Source of the DNA: Acanthamoeba sp. SK_2022b
Lineage: Eukaryota; Discosea; Longamoebia; Acanthamoebidae
DNA length: 22,606 nucleotides
Direction of reading: 5' to 3'
Assembly (NCBI GenBank): GCA_027943245.1
Contig: JANDJZ010000014.1
Span: forward strand, 1-22,606
Under the pieces are notes generated by a model. It searched no databases, was not told where the DNA came from, and saw only the letters and a list, made by a program, of their open reading frames with translations. The position numbers were made by a program, and so were the translations under genes. Positions 1 through 8,953 of the stretch are shown piece by piece; position 1 is the first letter of the stretch; the number at the start of each line of letters is the position of its first letter.

Positions 1-109
1 TAGATGCCCACCAGGCTTTCCGGGAACTTGCCAAACTTTCGCAACACGTTCTCAAGCGACCCGTTTTCGACATACCTACGCATGCGAATGCGATGAGTAC
101 GCAACACAC

Positions 110-186
<77 letters not shown>

Positions 187-800
187 CAGTGAGCACATAC
201 TCGAGAATGATGAACAAATGCTCCTTCGTCTGGTTCCATCCGAGGTATTTCACGATGTTGAAGTGGTGCAGCTTCTTCAGCAAGTCTATCTCTGACTATA
301 AGGGCGTCAGGAAAGGGGTCCAGGCGGGACAGGCGTCATCTGAGGAGTGGTACCATAATAGACTTTAGCACATCCTTTGGAATGCCGTGGAGGCTGATCT
401 GTTTGATGGCCACAAAGTCTCCATTCTCTGCGATTTTTTAGCAAAAAAGATGCAATTTAAGAATAATTTAATTTATAGGCAAAAAAACAACAAGATGAGA
501 GACATTGATGAATAAAACCATTTTCACTAATAACGGATTGAGTTCTACGGACAGTGAAAAGGGATGTACCGATGTCAAGCCCTCGGTAAACAGTTCCGAA
601 TGCGCCCTTGCCAAGAGTGTCGCCCAATTGCTGCACGCCCGTAAGACAGGAAGTGATTAAACACCGTTAAAATGCTGCCCCGCCCCCTCACATTTGACTT
701 GCCGGTATTTCGTTTCGCTTGCAAAGTGGGCCTGTCGTACATAGCGGTTAAGGAGAAGGTTCGGCTGAACCTGAACTATCCCCTTGGCGCTGAGGGACAT
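1..800 (-). CDS. Cdc7/Cdc15/MAP3K-epsilon-like protein kinase, N-terminal part (runs off the window)
   Basis: Ser/Thr kinase catalytic domain, N-lobe only; 121 residues are visible. Exons on the minus strand: 741-800, 570-630, 354-427, 201-295 and 1-75 (continues beyond base 1). The ATG at 800 opens a 20-residue leader. It is followed by a glycine loop (GKGAFG, residues 27-32), the VAIK lysine (K49), the alpha-C glutamate in SEIDLL (E67) and the hinge block [10 protein letters not shown]. The hinge and the [10 protein letters not shown]...EIDLLKKL pattern resemble the STE11-group Cdc7/Cdc15/SepH/MAP3K-epsilon kinases, which act in septation/cytokinesis signalling in fungi, plants and amoebae. 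Function here is inferred from the family. The fourth intron (76-200) holds a long CA/GT microsatellite. All four acceptors are AG, and three of four donors begin GTAC. The gene diverges from the TRM10 gene across about 200 bp. The activation loop and everything C-terminal lie outside the window. Confidence 0.85.
111..184. repeat. (CA)n microsatellite inside a kinase intron
   Basis: A near-perfect run of about 37 CA dinucleotides lies inside the intron at 76-200 of the kinase gene. In the transcript sense it is (GU)n, starting shortly after the GTATGT donor. It is in no coding exon; the open frame across it (Thr-His repeats) is an artefact. Confidence 0.9.
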
Positions 801-997
801 CCTCGTTCTCCCTTCCTTGGTCTTGGCGCCTCTCGACCACCAGGAAAATGAACACAGAAAATAACCACCGCAACAGAGCCACCGGTGCCGGCCAACGGTT
901 CCGGAGTTGATTATTTAATAATTAAAGAGAAAAGAATGGAAAGGCTTCGTAAATTTAAGATAAAAAGATAAGGAAAATAAGACATGGACGAAATAAA
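801..997. promoter_or_regulatory. Divergent promoter region between kinase (-) and TRM10 (+)
   Basis: These 197 bp separate two start codons pointing away from each other. The TRM10-proximal half (about 909-990) is A/T-rich, including TTATTTAATAATTAAAGAG. That may include a TATA-like element, but no specific motif can be assigned with confidence. Confidence 0.4.
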
Positions 998-2323
998 ATG
1001 GAGTTGCGACAAGAGGAAGCGATAGATGGCGAAGAGGAAGTGTTCTTGTTCGCCGATCTGGCGGCAGAGAAATCGACGGCAGGGGAGGAGTACAAGCTGA
1101 CGCACAGCGAGAAGAAAGCGCTGAAGCACGAGCGCATGCGGGAAAAGCGAAGATTGAACCGCAGGGCCGAGAAGATGAACCGGAGGGACAAGCGAAACGA
1201 AGATGGTGCACTATCGCCGGAAGCAGCTGACAGACAGGTGGAGAGCCCGCATAGAACGGCAAAGAAGCAAGACCTCGAGAACTGGGTCATGCACCGACCT
1301 CGCCTGGTCATTGACATGAGCTTCGACTCACGTCTCGAGGACAGGGTATCCTATTACCGGCATGCCTCCGCTCTCTGAGGTCTGTTCCGAGTGGCTAACG
1401 GCAGCCACCGGCGGTGTATTACGTCCAGGAGGTGCGGAGCGTGGCGAACCAAGTGCAGATGTCCTACGGCTGGTATCCCACCTTCTTTTATGGTCTGTTC
1501 GCACTCGTGTGGGGAGACGACAGCGTGTCAATGTGCGCTCTTCACGTCCGGCCCCAGTGCTCATCGCCTGCTCTGTGTTAGGATGCGGTCAAAGTGTGAC
1601 CGCCCGCTCGAGTTGCATCTCACGTCGCTGACCCCACGCATGGAGGCCGCCCTCCAGCGCCACGTGGGCTACTATCGGTACGGCAGTGGCGTACGCTTCT
1701 CGCCTACGCTGGCCGGCCCGCGTTACTCGCGAGTGAGCGCTTTGCTGCACACTCATAAAAACGCTCTGGCAGGTGGCCTGTAGGCAAGCACGAACAGTGC
1801 CACACTGAAGTCTTTGCCAACGAGGTGGACAAGCTGGTCTACCTGTCGCCCGATGCCACGGATGTGCTGATGGAGATAGACCCAGACAAGATATACATCA
1901 TCGGCGGCATCGCCGACACTCACATACAAAAGGTGAGCCAGTGTCTCGGCGCCTCCATACATGGCCGTGTTGCGCCTTCGCAACAACTCACGGCTGGTGC
2001 GGCGTCCAGGGCCTCACTCTGCGCAAGGCGCGAGATCAGGGAATTGCCACTATGTGCCTGCCACTCAAGCAATTCGAGGCATCACAGCGCAGCGTCCTGA
2101 ACGTCAACCATGGTAAGGCTTACCTTGTTTTGTTTCACAATGTGTTGGTGTGTGGCGGGAGAGGTGCAGCCCTAAGGGTTGACGTGGTCGATCAGTCGTG
2201 GAGATTATGACCACCGTGGCGAAGTCAGGCGACTGGAAGACGGCGATGGAGCGGTCTATCCCCAGGCGCAGGGCCTACCACCACACTGGCCGAGCCGACG
2301 ACAAGACCCACCCCCCTGCGTGA
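998..2323 (+). CDS. TRM10: tRNA (guanine-9-N1)-methyltransferase, TRM10 family
   Basis: Predicted SPOUT-fold methyltransferase that makes m1G at position 9 of tRNAs using S-adenosylmethionine. Exons: 998-1345, 1429-1472, 1582-1677, 1773-1932, 2010-2112, 2196-2323 (292 aa). The N-terminus is acidic then strongly basic (KKALKHERMREKRRLNRR), as in the family's RNA-binding extension. The core follows: RPRLVIDMSFDSRLEDR (about 100-116), LELHLTSLTPRME, DKLVYLSPDATDVL (182-195), YIIGGIADTHIQKGLT (204-219, with the conserved Asp at 211), LNVNH (about 246-250), and the C-terminal GDWKTAMERSIPRR. Length fits yeast/vertebrate TRM10 (about 290-340 aa). The third donor (1678, GTACGG) was chosen because only it keeps frame with YYRWPVGKHEQ; other junctions are well constrained. 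An AATAAA lies 28 nt after the stop. A nuclear or cytosolic form is more likely than the mitochondrial TRMT10C type, since no transit peptide is evident. Confidence 0.88.
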
Positions 2324-2351
2324 CGGCTCGGACAGAATGGCGCTATTCGCA

Positions 2352-2357
2352 AATAAA
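2352..2357 (+). terminator. Candidate poly(A) signal AATAAA for TRM10
   Basis: Canonical AATAAA hexamer 28 nt downstream of the TRM10 stop codon at 2321-2323. Confidence 0.5.
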
Positions 2358-2465
2358 AAGGCGAAGATCGCTGATTAACTCCGACATTCCAACTATGCAC
2401 AGCGATCATGGCTTTCAATTGATCGAATTGTTTGGTAATATTACGTATCTACTATAGTTTGTCCT

Positions 2466-2663
2466 ATGGCGGGTGACGTAGGGGAGTTCTGTCGTTGGTT
2501 GCTTCACCCCTGCAGCTTCCCGTAAAGAAGAAGCCGCCTCCGCTTCGGCCCCTTTACAAAGAGTACAAGAAGGGCAGCTTGCCTCCTTGCAAATATTGGA
2601 AGATTTACGCAACCTACCCGACGCCGATTCAGAAGTTCGACTCGATTCATCAAATTGGCCTCT
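2466..2663 (+). CDS. Doubtful small spliced ORF (about 54 aa), unrecognised
   Basis: I do not recognise this. An ATG at 2466 (MAGD) is followed by a GTAGGG donor at 2478 and a CCCTGCAG acceptor ending at 2513. The downstream exon 2514-2663 is open, basic and aromatic-rich: LPVKKKPPPLRPLYKEYKKG, then SLPPCKYWKIYATYPTP and a TAA. Third positions in this frame are G/C-rich like neighbouring genes. That is the main argument for it. A second reading is also open: a GTGACG donor at 2473 joined to the same acceptor gives MAASRKEEAAS..., but its codons are AT-ending. The ORF ends only 22 bp before the next gene's ATG, so it may instead be 5' leader of that gene or chance. No family assigned. Confidence 0.25.
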
Positions 2664-2685
2664 AATAATCAATAATTAGAACAAA

Positions 2686-4851
2686 ATGTACGGAGCAGGG
2701 GGAAGAAGAGACGAAGCGTATGAGAGCTACCACAGACGCGAGCCAGTTTATCACCAGCAGCATGACGAGGAAGTGGAAAGCCATGCGCCTCCGCCGGTGT
2801 ACGAGGACATCCCCTCTACCGAGGAGCTGGAGGCCAAGCGGGAGGCCTCGCAGTACACCGACAGCCTCACTGCAGAGCAGAAGGAGGCCAAGATGAGGGA
2901 GGGCATACAGATGGCCGCCCTGCTTGTGCTCGGCCTTCTCGGTCTCGGAGTGATGCTCGTCTACCTCGATTTCGTGTTCGTGCCGCTGGTCTTTTCTAGA
3001 TTTCTCATCTACATCTTCCAACCCTTCATCAACGTGCTCGTCGGCAAGAAGGTGCGACTCTCACCTCTCCACAACCAACAACCCAATCAATACGCCACAT
3101 AATTCGCTTTTGGGCCTGACTGGACGCGGGCGGCTGTGCAGGCGATGCCGCTGTGCAAGGTGAGGTTCCGCTGGCCGCGCTGGGTGGCAGTGATCACAGT
3201 GCTTATCCTGCTCGTCATTATCTTTGCCGCCTTGGGCCTCATCATCAGCGTGACCATCGCCGACATCGTCGACAACGTCGGTAACCTTCAAACCGCTGCC
3301 TCCTTCTCCCTTTGGCCCGTTACCAAACTCACCGAACCAACGCCATCGGCGCGCAGACTTGTACAAGGAGCGGGGAAATAGGCTGCTGGACACCCTGGTC
3401 GAGTTCGCTGAGGACTACGGCTACACTCGTGCAGATATCGAGGCAATGGTGCCCGAGATCGACTTGGGCGCGTATGCCGTCTCCGCCGCCTCCTACCTCG
3501 CCAACATCGTCACGCAGGCACGCCTCTCTTGCCCATCCCTCATCCCTTCCCTCCCCTTACTTTATTATCTCATTTTGATGATAACATTCTTTATGCGGCA
3601 ACGTCATTAGATGGTGCTCGTGATGCTTATCGTGGTCTACATGCTGCTGGGCTATGACGGCTCCAACAAGTCCGTACTCCAGTCGGCCATCGACAGCCGC
3701 ATTCGCAAGTATATTATGGTACGAGCTACCAAACCCGCACTCCACATACACACGCCCGCACCCACCTCGTTCGCTCATTTGCTCGCTTTCTCTCTCTCTC
3801 TCTCTCTCTCCTGCGCTGCTCGCCTGTCGCAGATCCATTCGATGATTTCGGTCGCGACCGGCGTGGGGACTTCGATCGTGTTGTTCATCTTCGGCGTGGA
3901 CCTCAAGCTCTTCCTTGGCCTGATGGCCTGCATCCTCAACTACATTCCTAACATCGGCTCCGTGCTCGGTGTCCTCCTGCCTCTCCCCTTTGTCATGTTC
4001 AAGGACGACTTCGCCCTGTGGGAGCTTCTCGCCGTCGCCGTGACGCTCACCGTCGTTCAGGTAGGACGCGCGCTCCTCAGGGAGGCCGCCCCCGAGCTTC
4101 TACACTCCAAAGCCCGGTCACTGAGAGGCTGTGGCCGTGTTTGTGTGCATGTGTGCAGTTTTTGCTGGGCCAGGTGCTCGAGCCCAAGATCCTGGGTAAC
4201 GCGATGGACGTGCCGCCCATCACTGTTATCTGCGCGCTGCTCTTCTGGGGCTCCATTTGGGGCATCATCGGCGCCATCCTCTCGGTATCCCTCTCCTCTC
4301 CTCCCTCCTGCCCATCAACCGATGACCCATCACCTCGCCTCTCGCCTGATGTTTGTTCGTTCGTCTGTCGCCCTCTCGCAGATCCCTCTCACCGTCGCCA
4401 TTCAACTGTATCTGGAGAACATCGACCACCCGGCGTCCAAGGCCCTTGCAGGCATGATCGTGGGCAACTTCAAGGTACACCTCCGCAAACCGCCATCGCT
4501 ACCGCCACTACCAAAATGGCGTGGCCATTGCGCGTCTGACACCTGTGTCGCGCGTGCTTACAGATGTTCGATACCTCCAAGCCGCGTGACGCCACGGTGG
4601 ATGCTGCAGCCAAGAAGGACCTCGAGCTGGGCGTGATGTCAGACGATGTGGCCCCGGTGGCGGCTCGCACTGACGACTTCAAGTACGGCGGCAGCGAGCA
4701 TCCGCACGACAGGGAGGATGCTGACTACTATGGCGGCAATGATGACTACTACGGCCGCGACGCCGGCAGCTACGATCACGCCTACCCCGATCGCGGCGAG
4801 GACTACCAACAACCCGAACAGCGTCAGTCGCGACGTAACAAGCCCTCGTAG
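2686..4851 (+). CDS. AI-2E/PerM-family multispanning membrane protein
   Basis: Integral membrane protein of the AI-2E transporter (UPF0118/PerM) superfamily; members are permease-like exporters or ion antiporters, substrate here unknown. Exons: 2686-3051, 3142-3280, 3357-3517, 3611-3718, 3833-4060, 4159-4284, 4382-4474, 4564-4851 (502 aa). Visible: an acidic soluble N-terminus (1-75), a hydrophobic pair (about 76-122), a span in exon 2 (AVITVLILLVIIFAALGLI), an amphipathic linker (170-222), and a span VLVMLIVVYMLLGY. Then come the family signature GVDLKLFLGL...LNYIPNIGSVLG (279-304) and the C-terminal block VLEPKILGNAMDVPP...LLFWGSIWGIIGAIL (340-375). A hydrophilic Tyr/Gly/Asp-rich tail follows (about 440-502). 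The exon 3 donor is non-standard: either GC-AG at 3518 or GTCACG at 3509. The TC microsatellite lies in the intron 3719-3832. The family is chiefly bacterial, so transfer is possible. Confidence 0.82.
3789..3810 (+). repeat. (TC)n microsatellite in an AI-2E gene intron
   Basis: About eleven TC dinucleotides lie 20-40 nt before the acceptor AG at 3831-3832. The tract may serve as the polypyrimidine tract of this intron. Confidence 0.8.
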
Positions 4852-5049
4852 TCTACAACCCCATCTCCTTTCCTCCTCTTTAAATTGCATTGTACTTACT
4901 ATCCCAGTTTTGCGTCTGAAGGCGTTCTGTTTTGTGTTCTTTGATGTCTGAATCGGTTCTTTCTCTGATGGGGGAGAGTGAGTGATGAAGAGGGAGGGGG
5001 GGTGCTGTACACGAACGACGAGAGAGGCCGCTCCGGACGCACACGCGTG
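4852..5049. other. Convergent intergenic spacer
   Basis: These 198 bp lie between the stop codons of the AI-2E gene (+) and CHMP3 (-). The part near the AI-2E stop is C/T-rich. No poly(A) hexamer of the AATAAA type is visible on either strand and no further ORF is supported. Confidence 0.5.
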
Positions 5050-5941
5050 CTACACGGCGGAAAGGGCCTGGAGCCGGGCCTGCAGGTCGATGTCCTCCTG
5101 CGTGTTCTGGTCTGCAACGGGCACGGGCTGAACCGGCACCGGTCTGATGTCCAGCAGGATGTCATCCAGCACCTTGTCAATCTCCTCCTGCGCTTCGTCC
5201 TCCTCGTCTTGGTCGTCGAGCCCCAGCGCGTCGTCCATCATCTCTTCGATCAGCCCCATCTGCACATCATCGTCGAGGCGGCCATCGAACGGAGAGTCAG
5301 CCGACACCATCGTGAAGACTATTCTGACGGTGGCAGATCGTGAAAGGGGAAGGGCGGTCGCACCTTTTCCATTTCGCGCCCCATGGCCATGATGGTCTGC
5401 TGGATGGCAGGCAGCTTAATCAGGTTGTTCATCGACTTCATCACCGCCGCGCTCTTGGCCAAAACGCCCGACACCTTCATTGTTGCTGTGAAGACACACC
5501 GGACCGCAGGCGCAAGTGAGTGGAGGCAGAGCCAGAGCCAGGGTGCAGGGACCGGTACCGAGCTGGTGAGTGAGGGCGAGGGAGATGGAGTGAAGCTCGG
5601 CCTTGGACTTGTACATGCGCTCCTTGGCCTTGCGTGACTGCACGATCTGCTTGGCGAGAATACGGGCTGTCTTCGTGTCTCCTCTTTTGGCCGCCTGCTT
5701 GATCTCCAGCTTCACTTTCTGCTCCTCTCGCTCCAGCTCTGGACGGCCAAATGAATTTATTATCAACACCCCAACATCTTTTTTTAATTGATCTCAAAAA
5801 TAATTGAATTTAAATAAGGTTGGATTGCGAACCGCGTATAGAGCGTTCTATGTTGCGTTCCTCCTTGCGCAACTCGCGCTGCCATTTGCGCACCACCTCC
5901 TCGGGCTTGACCGTCTTGCCAAATAGAAACGAGAGAGACAT
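5050..5941 (-). CDS. VPS24: ESCRT-III subunit CHMP3 / Vps24
   Basis: Charged multivesicular body protein of the Snf7 family. With the Vps2-type subunit it caps and remodels Snf7 polymers during multivesicular body sorting, cytokinetic abscission and membrane repair. Exons (minus): 5833-5941, 5559-5738, 5364-5485, 5050-5259 (206 aa; human CHMP3 is 222). Visible: the N-terminal FLFGKTVKPEEVVRKWQREL, a basic helical hairpin (EREEQKVKLEIKQAAKRG; RILAKQIVQSRKAKERMYKS), MKSMNNLIKLPAIQQTIMAM (about 115-134), the acidic block EEMMDDALGLDDQDEEDEAQ, and a C-terminal MIM1-like motif DIDLQARLQAL that would bind the Vps4 MIT domain. The FGKT start and the IKLPAIQ...GLIEEMMDD order favour CHMP3 over CHMP2. 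All exon phases agree. It is tail-to-tail with the AI-2E gene and head-to-tail with the GH5 gene. Confidence 0.9.
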
Positions 5942-6155
5942 CTTGATCGTTCGATGACTGTGGATCGAACTGGGTTTACCTTTTCTTTTCTTTCCCCGCG
6001 GTCATGGAATTGCTCGCACAGCTGAAAGGCGTCGTTTTGCCTGCACCGCGGGTGCGTGTAGCATTATGCAGCTGCTTGGCACCTCGCGATCGTTTTAACT
6101 ACCTCGCGGCTGTGTAACGCTTCTTTCACTTCTGAATGCAACATGCTACACTATT
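5942..6155 (-). promoter_or_regulatory. Spacer between GH5 stop and CHMP3 start
   Basis: These 214 bp hold the GH5 3' end and the CHMP3 promoter/leader. The part nearest the CHMP3 ATG is purine-rich in the transcript sense (GGGGAAAGAAAAGAAAAGG). CCGCGG and ACCGCGGGT lie about 45 bp apart. No defined element recognised. Confidence 0.35.
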
Positions 6156-8571
6156 CTATGGACGAAGGAGTTCCATCTTGGGGGACTTGGCCAGGAAGTC
6201 CAGGAGTAACGGCAACTTGTCCGGCTGGCCCTTGATCGAAGCAAGGACATCTGCCAACGCGGCGTAAGCACCCATCACCTCCTTCACCAATCTCGCTCCA
6301 TCAGCGCTCACCACCGCGGTGGCCGCGTGGCGCCCTGTTTAGAAACAAAGAGACGAGAACTTTAACTCACCGTCAACCACCAATATTTTACAAGATAGGA
6401 AACGGTACGCTTAGAGGCCAGTAGGCTCTCAACACCACCCTGGGAAACGATTCCAACCTGATAGGTTCCAGCACCAGTGACGTCGATGGTGACCAACCTG
6501 CTGCCGTCGGGGTTGACATCCACGTTTCCCTGTTGCGCTGGCCCGGCCACCACAATCTTGACTGGCCCGCTCACGATGGCCGGGATGTAGATCAGGGTGG
6601 TTCCCGCGCCGTCGGCCAAGGCGTGCATGATGAAGCTCTGATCGTGGCTGTCGTAATCAAAGTCGAGCAGCTCGCCCCACACGGCCCGTGGGTAGATGCG
6701 CGAGATGATGTGCTCACGCGGTACCAGAAGCGGCCCGCTTTGCTGCATGGTGCCGTTTATGATCACCGGCCCGGCATAGACCGTCCACATGTCCGTTTCT
6801 CCCGACACGTCGTTACCAGTGTTGCTCTTCCAGCTCCACATAGTTGAACCAACCTTGTAGATAGATAAAAACGGAATCAGCACGCCGAAGAGGCCAAGGC
6901 TGAGGGTTGAAGGTTAAACGCACCAAGTTTCTCTCCTGAGCCTCGATGGTGCCGATAAGGGTCAGGTTGTCCAAGTGCGCCGCTCCACCAAACTCAGTCA
7001 CAAACACTGCAGCCTTCATGGCGTTGGCTTCGTAGCGCGCTGTTGTGAAGGCGTAATCATAGCTCGGTGGGTAGATGCTGTTGTTGGCTGGCATGCCCAG
7101 AACCTGGTCGATGGTGAAGATGTGGGTGTACACGTGCGGCGCGTACACGATGTTGGGGTACGACGTGAACACTTCAGAGACCTGGAAGGAGACGTCGAAC
7201 TGATTGCGGATTGCCATGGGCTCGAAGAAGACCATGTGTCTCGTGTCCTCGACCCCCAGCGAAGGGTACGCGCAGTCTCGCGAGTTGGGCTGGGACTTGG
7301 GGCAAGTTGGCAGACCGTCACGCACGCCGGTCACCGCCTGAATAACTCGCTTGTAGAACGGGTAGAGGAGCGTGCTGGAGAACTCGAACAGATCGAGTTC
7401 GAACCCCGGAGGTGGCTCGTTCATGATCTCGTAGCCCACAACAGTGCTCTCGTCCTTAAATCTGCGAGTGTGGCAGAAGAACTTAACACTAAGAAAATGA
7501 CAGGCGTTGATGTAACAAAAACCCACCTATTGGCAAGGAGAGCCACGGCGCCAATGAAGTGGTCTTGGAGGCCTGGTCCCGGGGCATCGCCCTGAGGCAG
7601 CCCGGGCACCACGAGATTGTTGTAGAAGTTGTCTACTGCGGCCATGCAGGCCAAGTTAAGCGGCTGTATACCGTAGATGGCCGTAGCCGGCCAGCCGTCG
7701 GTAAGCACCGCCCACGCCGGAGCGCCGTCGCCCCCGTCCTGCGGCACGAGGTAGGGCGGATAGTTGAAGTTCGGATCGGCGAAGATGAACCTGGAGTACT
7801 GGTCCTGGTGCATGTCCAGGATCACGTAAACTCCCTGCTCCTTGGCCCAGGCCACCACCTAAATTTTCCGGACCACGGTATTTAGAAAAAGTTGCAACTT
7901 TCACTCAGAAAGGCGTAGAACCTGGGCAATGCGGTCGAGGTACTGTTGGCTGTAATTTCCAGGCTGGGGCTCCAGCATGTTCCAGTTGAGGCAGAGTCGA
8001 ATCACGTTGAATCCGAGCGCCTGCTCTCAGGCCGCGCCAGTATCCCGAAAAAAGCATCAGTACCGAATGAGCCATCCGGGAAAGGGTTTGAGAGTGTACC
8101 CTGAGTTGAGCGAAGTCGTTGCCTGAAGTGAAGTCGGTGGAGGGGCCGTACATTCCCTTTCCTGCGTCCACTTGGCACACGGGCGGTTCTTGGTACTGCA
8201 CTTTGTTAACCGGGCACTTGCCGTCGTACTCCGCCGGATCTTGAAGCGGAGCAAGGTGTCAGCCAAGAAGAGAAAAGAAGCCGATGGGTGGGTTGTACCA
8301 ATGGGCCGACGGTCAGCATCAAGCTCACGCTGCAAAAACTCTACGTTCACTCCACGCAGTATAGTCTGTTTGGTACAGGAGCCTTGTGAGATTCATTCCA
8401 TATCCTTGGAATTGAGTTATTGGGTACCTCTCGACCCTGCTCATCAGCGATGAAGTATCGATTGTTACCCTGTTTTACGCCAAGCCAGGGCATATTGACA
8501 GCGGAGCTGGTAGCGAACATCGCGGCCACGCTCGCTAGTATGAGGGCGATAACCATCAAGGAAAGCTTCAT
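6156..8571 (-). CDS. Secreted GH5 glycoside hydrolase, endoglycoceramidase-like
   Basis: Retaining glycosidase of family GH5; best match by motif is endoglycoceramidase, which cleaves glycosphingolipids between glycan and ceramide. Exons (minus): 8428-8571, 8299-8365, 8100-8239, 7922-8020, 7527-7858, 6924-7461, 6409-6853, 6156-6334 (647 aa). A signal peptide covers residues 1-24 (MKLSLMVIALILASVAAMFA). Then come RGVNVEF, ALGFNVIRLCLNWNMLEP (118-135), a D-x-HQD block (YVILDMHQDQYSRF), the acid/base Glu276 in YEIMNEPPPGF, YAPHVYTH, and the nucleophile Glu417 in FVTEFGG. VGSTMWSWKSN (441-451) is followed by a beta-rich C-terminal region to about 585. The last exon adds a helical tail (590-647) ending PKMELLRP, joined through a GTACCG donor at 6408. 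This splice avoids an early stop and is inferred. The enzyme suits a phagotroph digesting prey or host lipids. Lateral origin is possible. Confidence 0.85.
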
Positions 8572-8782
8572 CCTGCGGTCTTGTACCAAGAAAGGTGGGT
8601 TGTTGAGTTTGTTTCTGCGATGAAGAGGGATGGTGTTCGTTTTTGTACCTTCCTTTTTAAGGCCTTAAAAAGCTCTCGGCGGGCCTTTTGTCACAGGACA
8701 AAAACAAGCAAATGCGCACCAACAGGGGAAAAGGTTGGGAAAGGTTGGGGGCTTGGCTGAAGAATTGAAAGTGGATTTCCCG
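8572..8782 (-). promoter_or_regulatory. GH5 upstream region with an 18-bp perfect palindrome
   Basis: Putative promoter/leader of the GH5 gene, bounded on its far side by the left inverted repeat of a transposon. It contains a perfect palindrome, TTTTTAAGGCCTTAAAAA (8654-8671), about 83 nt upstream of the start codon. Half of it (TTTTTAAGG) could act as a TATA-like element. No other motif recognised. Confidence 0.4.
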
Positions 8783-8820
8783 ATAACTCCGAAGGTGAAC
8801 CTTCCGAAACGTTTGGGAGC
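8783..8820 (+). repeat. Left inverted repeat of the 8.8-10.9 kb transposon
   Basis: CCCGATAACTCCGAAGGTGA continuing to GGTTCACCTTCC-type sequence and CGTTTGGG. It pairs in reverse complement with 10829-10868 over about 38 bp with three small indels. A weaker similarity extends on both sides. It flanks the transposase remnant on the GH5 side. Confidence 0.65.
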
Positions 8821-8953
8821 TCCAATGGGACGAATGGGAGAGCCGCCCAATGAAAGAGACCTTCTGCGGCGTGCAAAAACTGGGATTGTCTTTGAAATGA
8901 AAGAAATAAGCTAGAAACCCTGTTTCCGGGTGTTTTCGGATTTTTTTTGTTAT

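Noticed and set aside
93..368. Plus-strand frame with a long Thr-His repeat
   Set aside because: It is the CA microsatellite read in frame, antisense to kinase exons; no gene.
2415..2672. 85-codon minus-strand frame with several Cys residues
   Set aside because: AT-rich third positions unlike its neighbours and irregular Cys spacing; the opposite strand gives a better, though still doubtful, reading.
6975..7595. 206-codon plus-strand frame opposite the GH5 gene
   Set aside because: Antisense shadow of GC-rich exons; the GH5 strand carries catalytic motifs and phased splice sites.
8783..8820. The GATAACTCCGAAGGTG repeat as a shared promoter element of GH5 and another gene
   Set aside because: Its inverted partner lies at the far end of the transposase gene with no host gene beyond it, so a transposon end is simpler.
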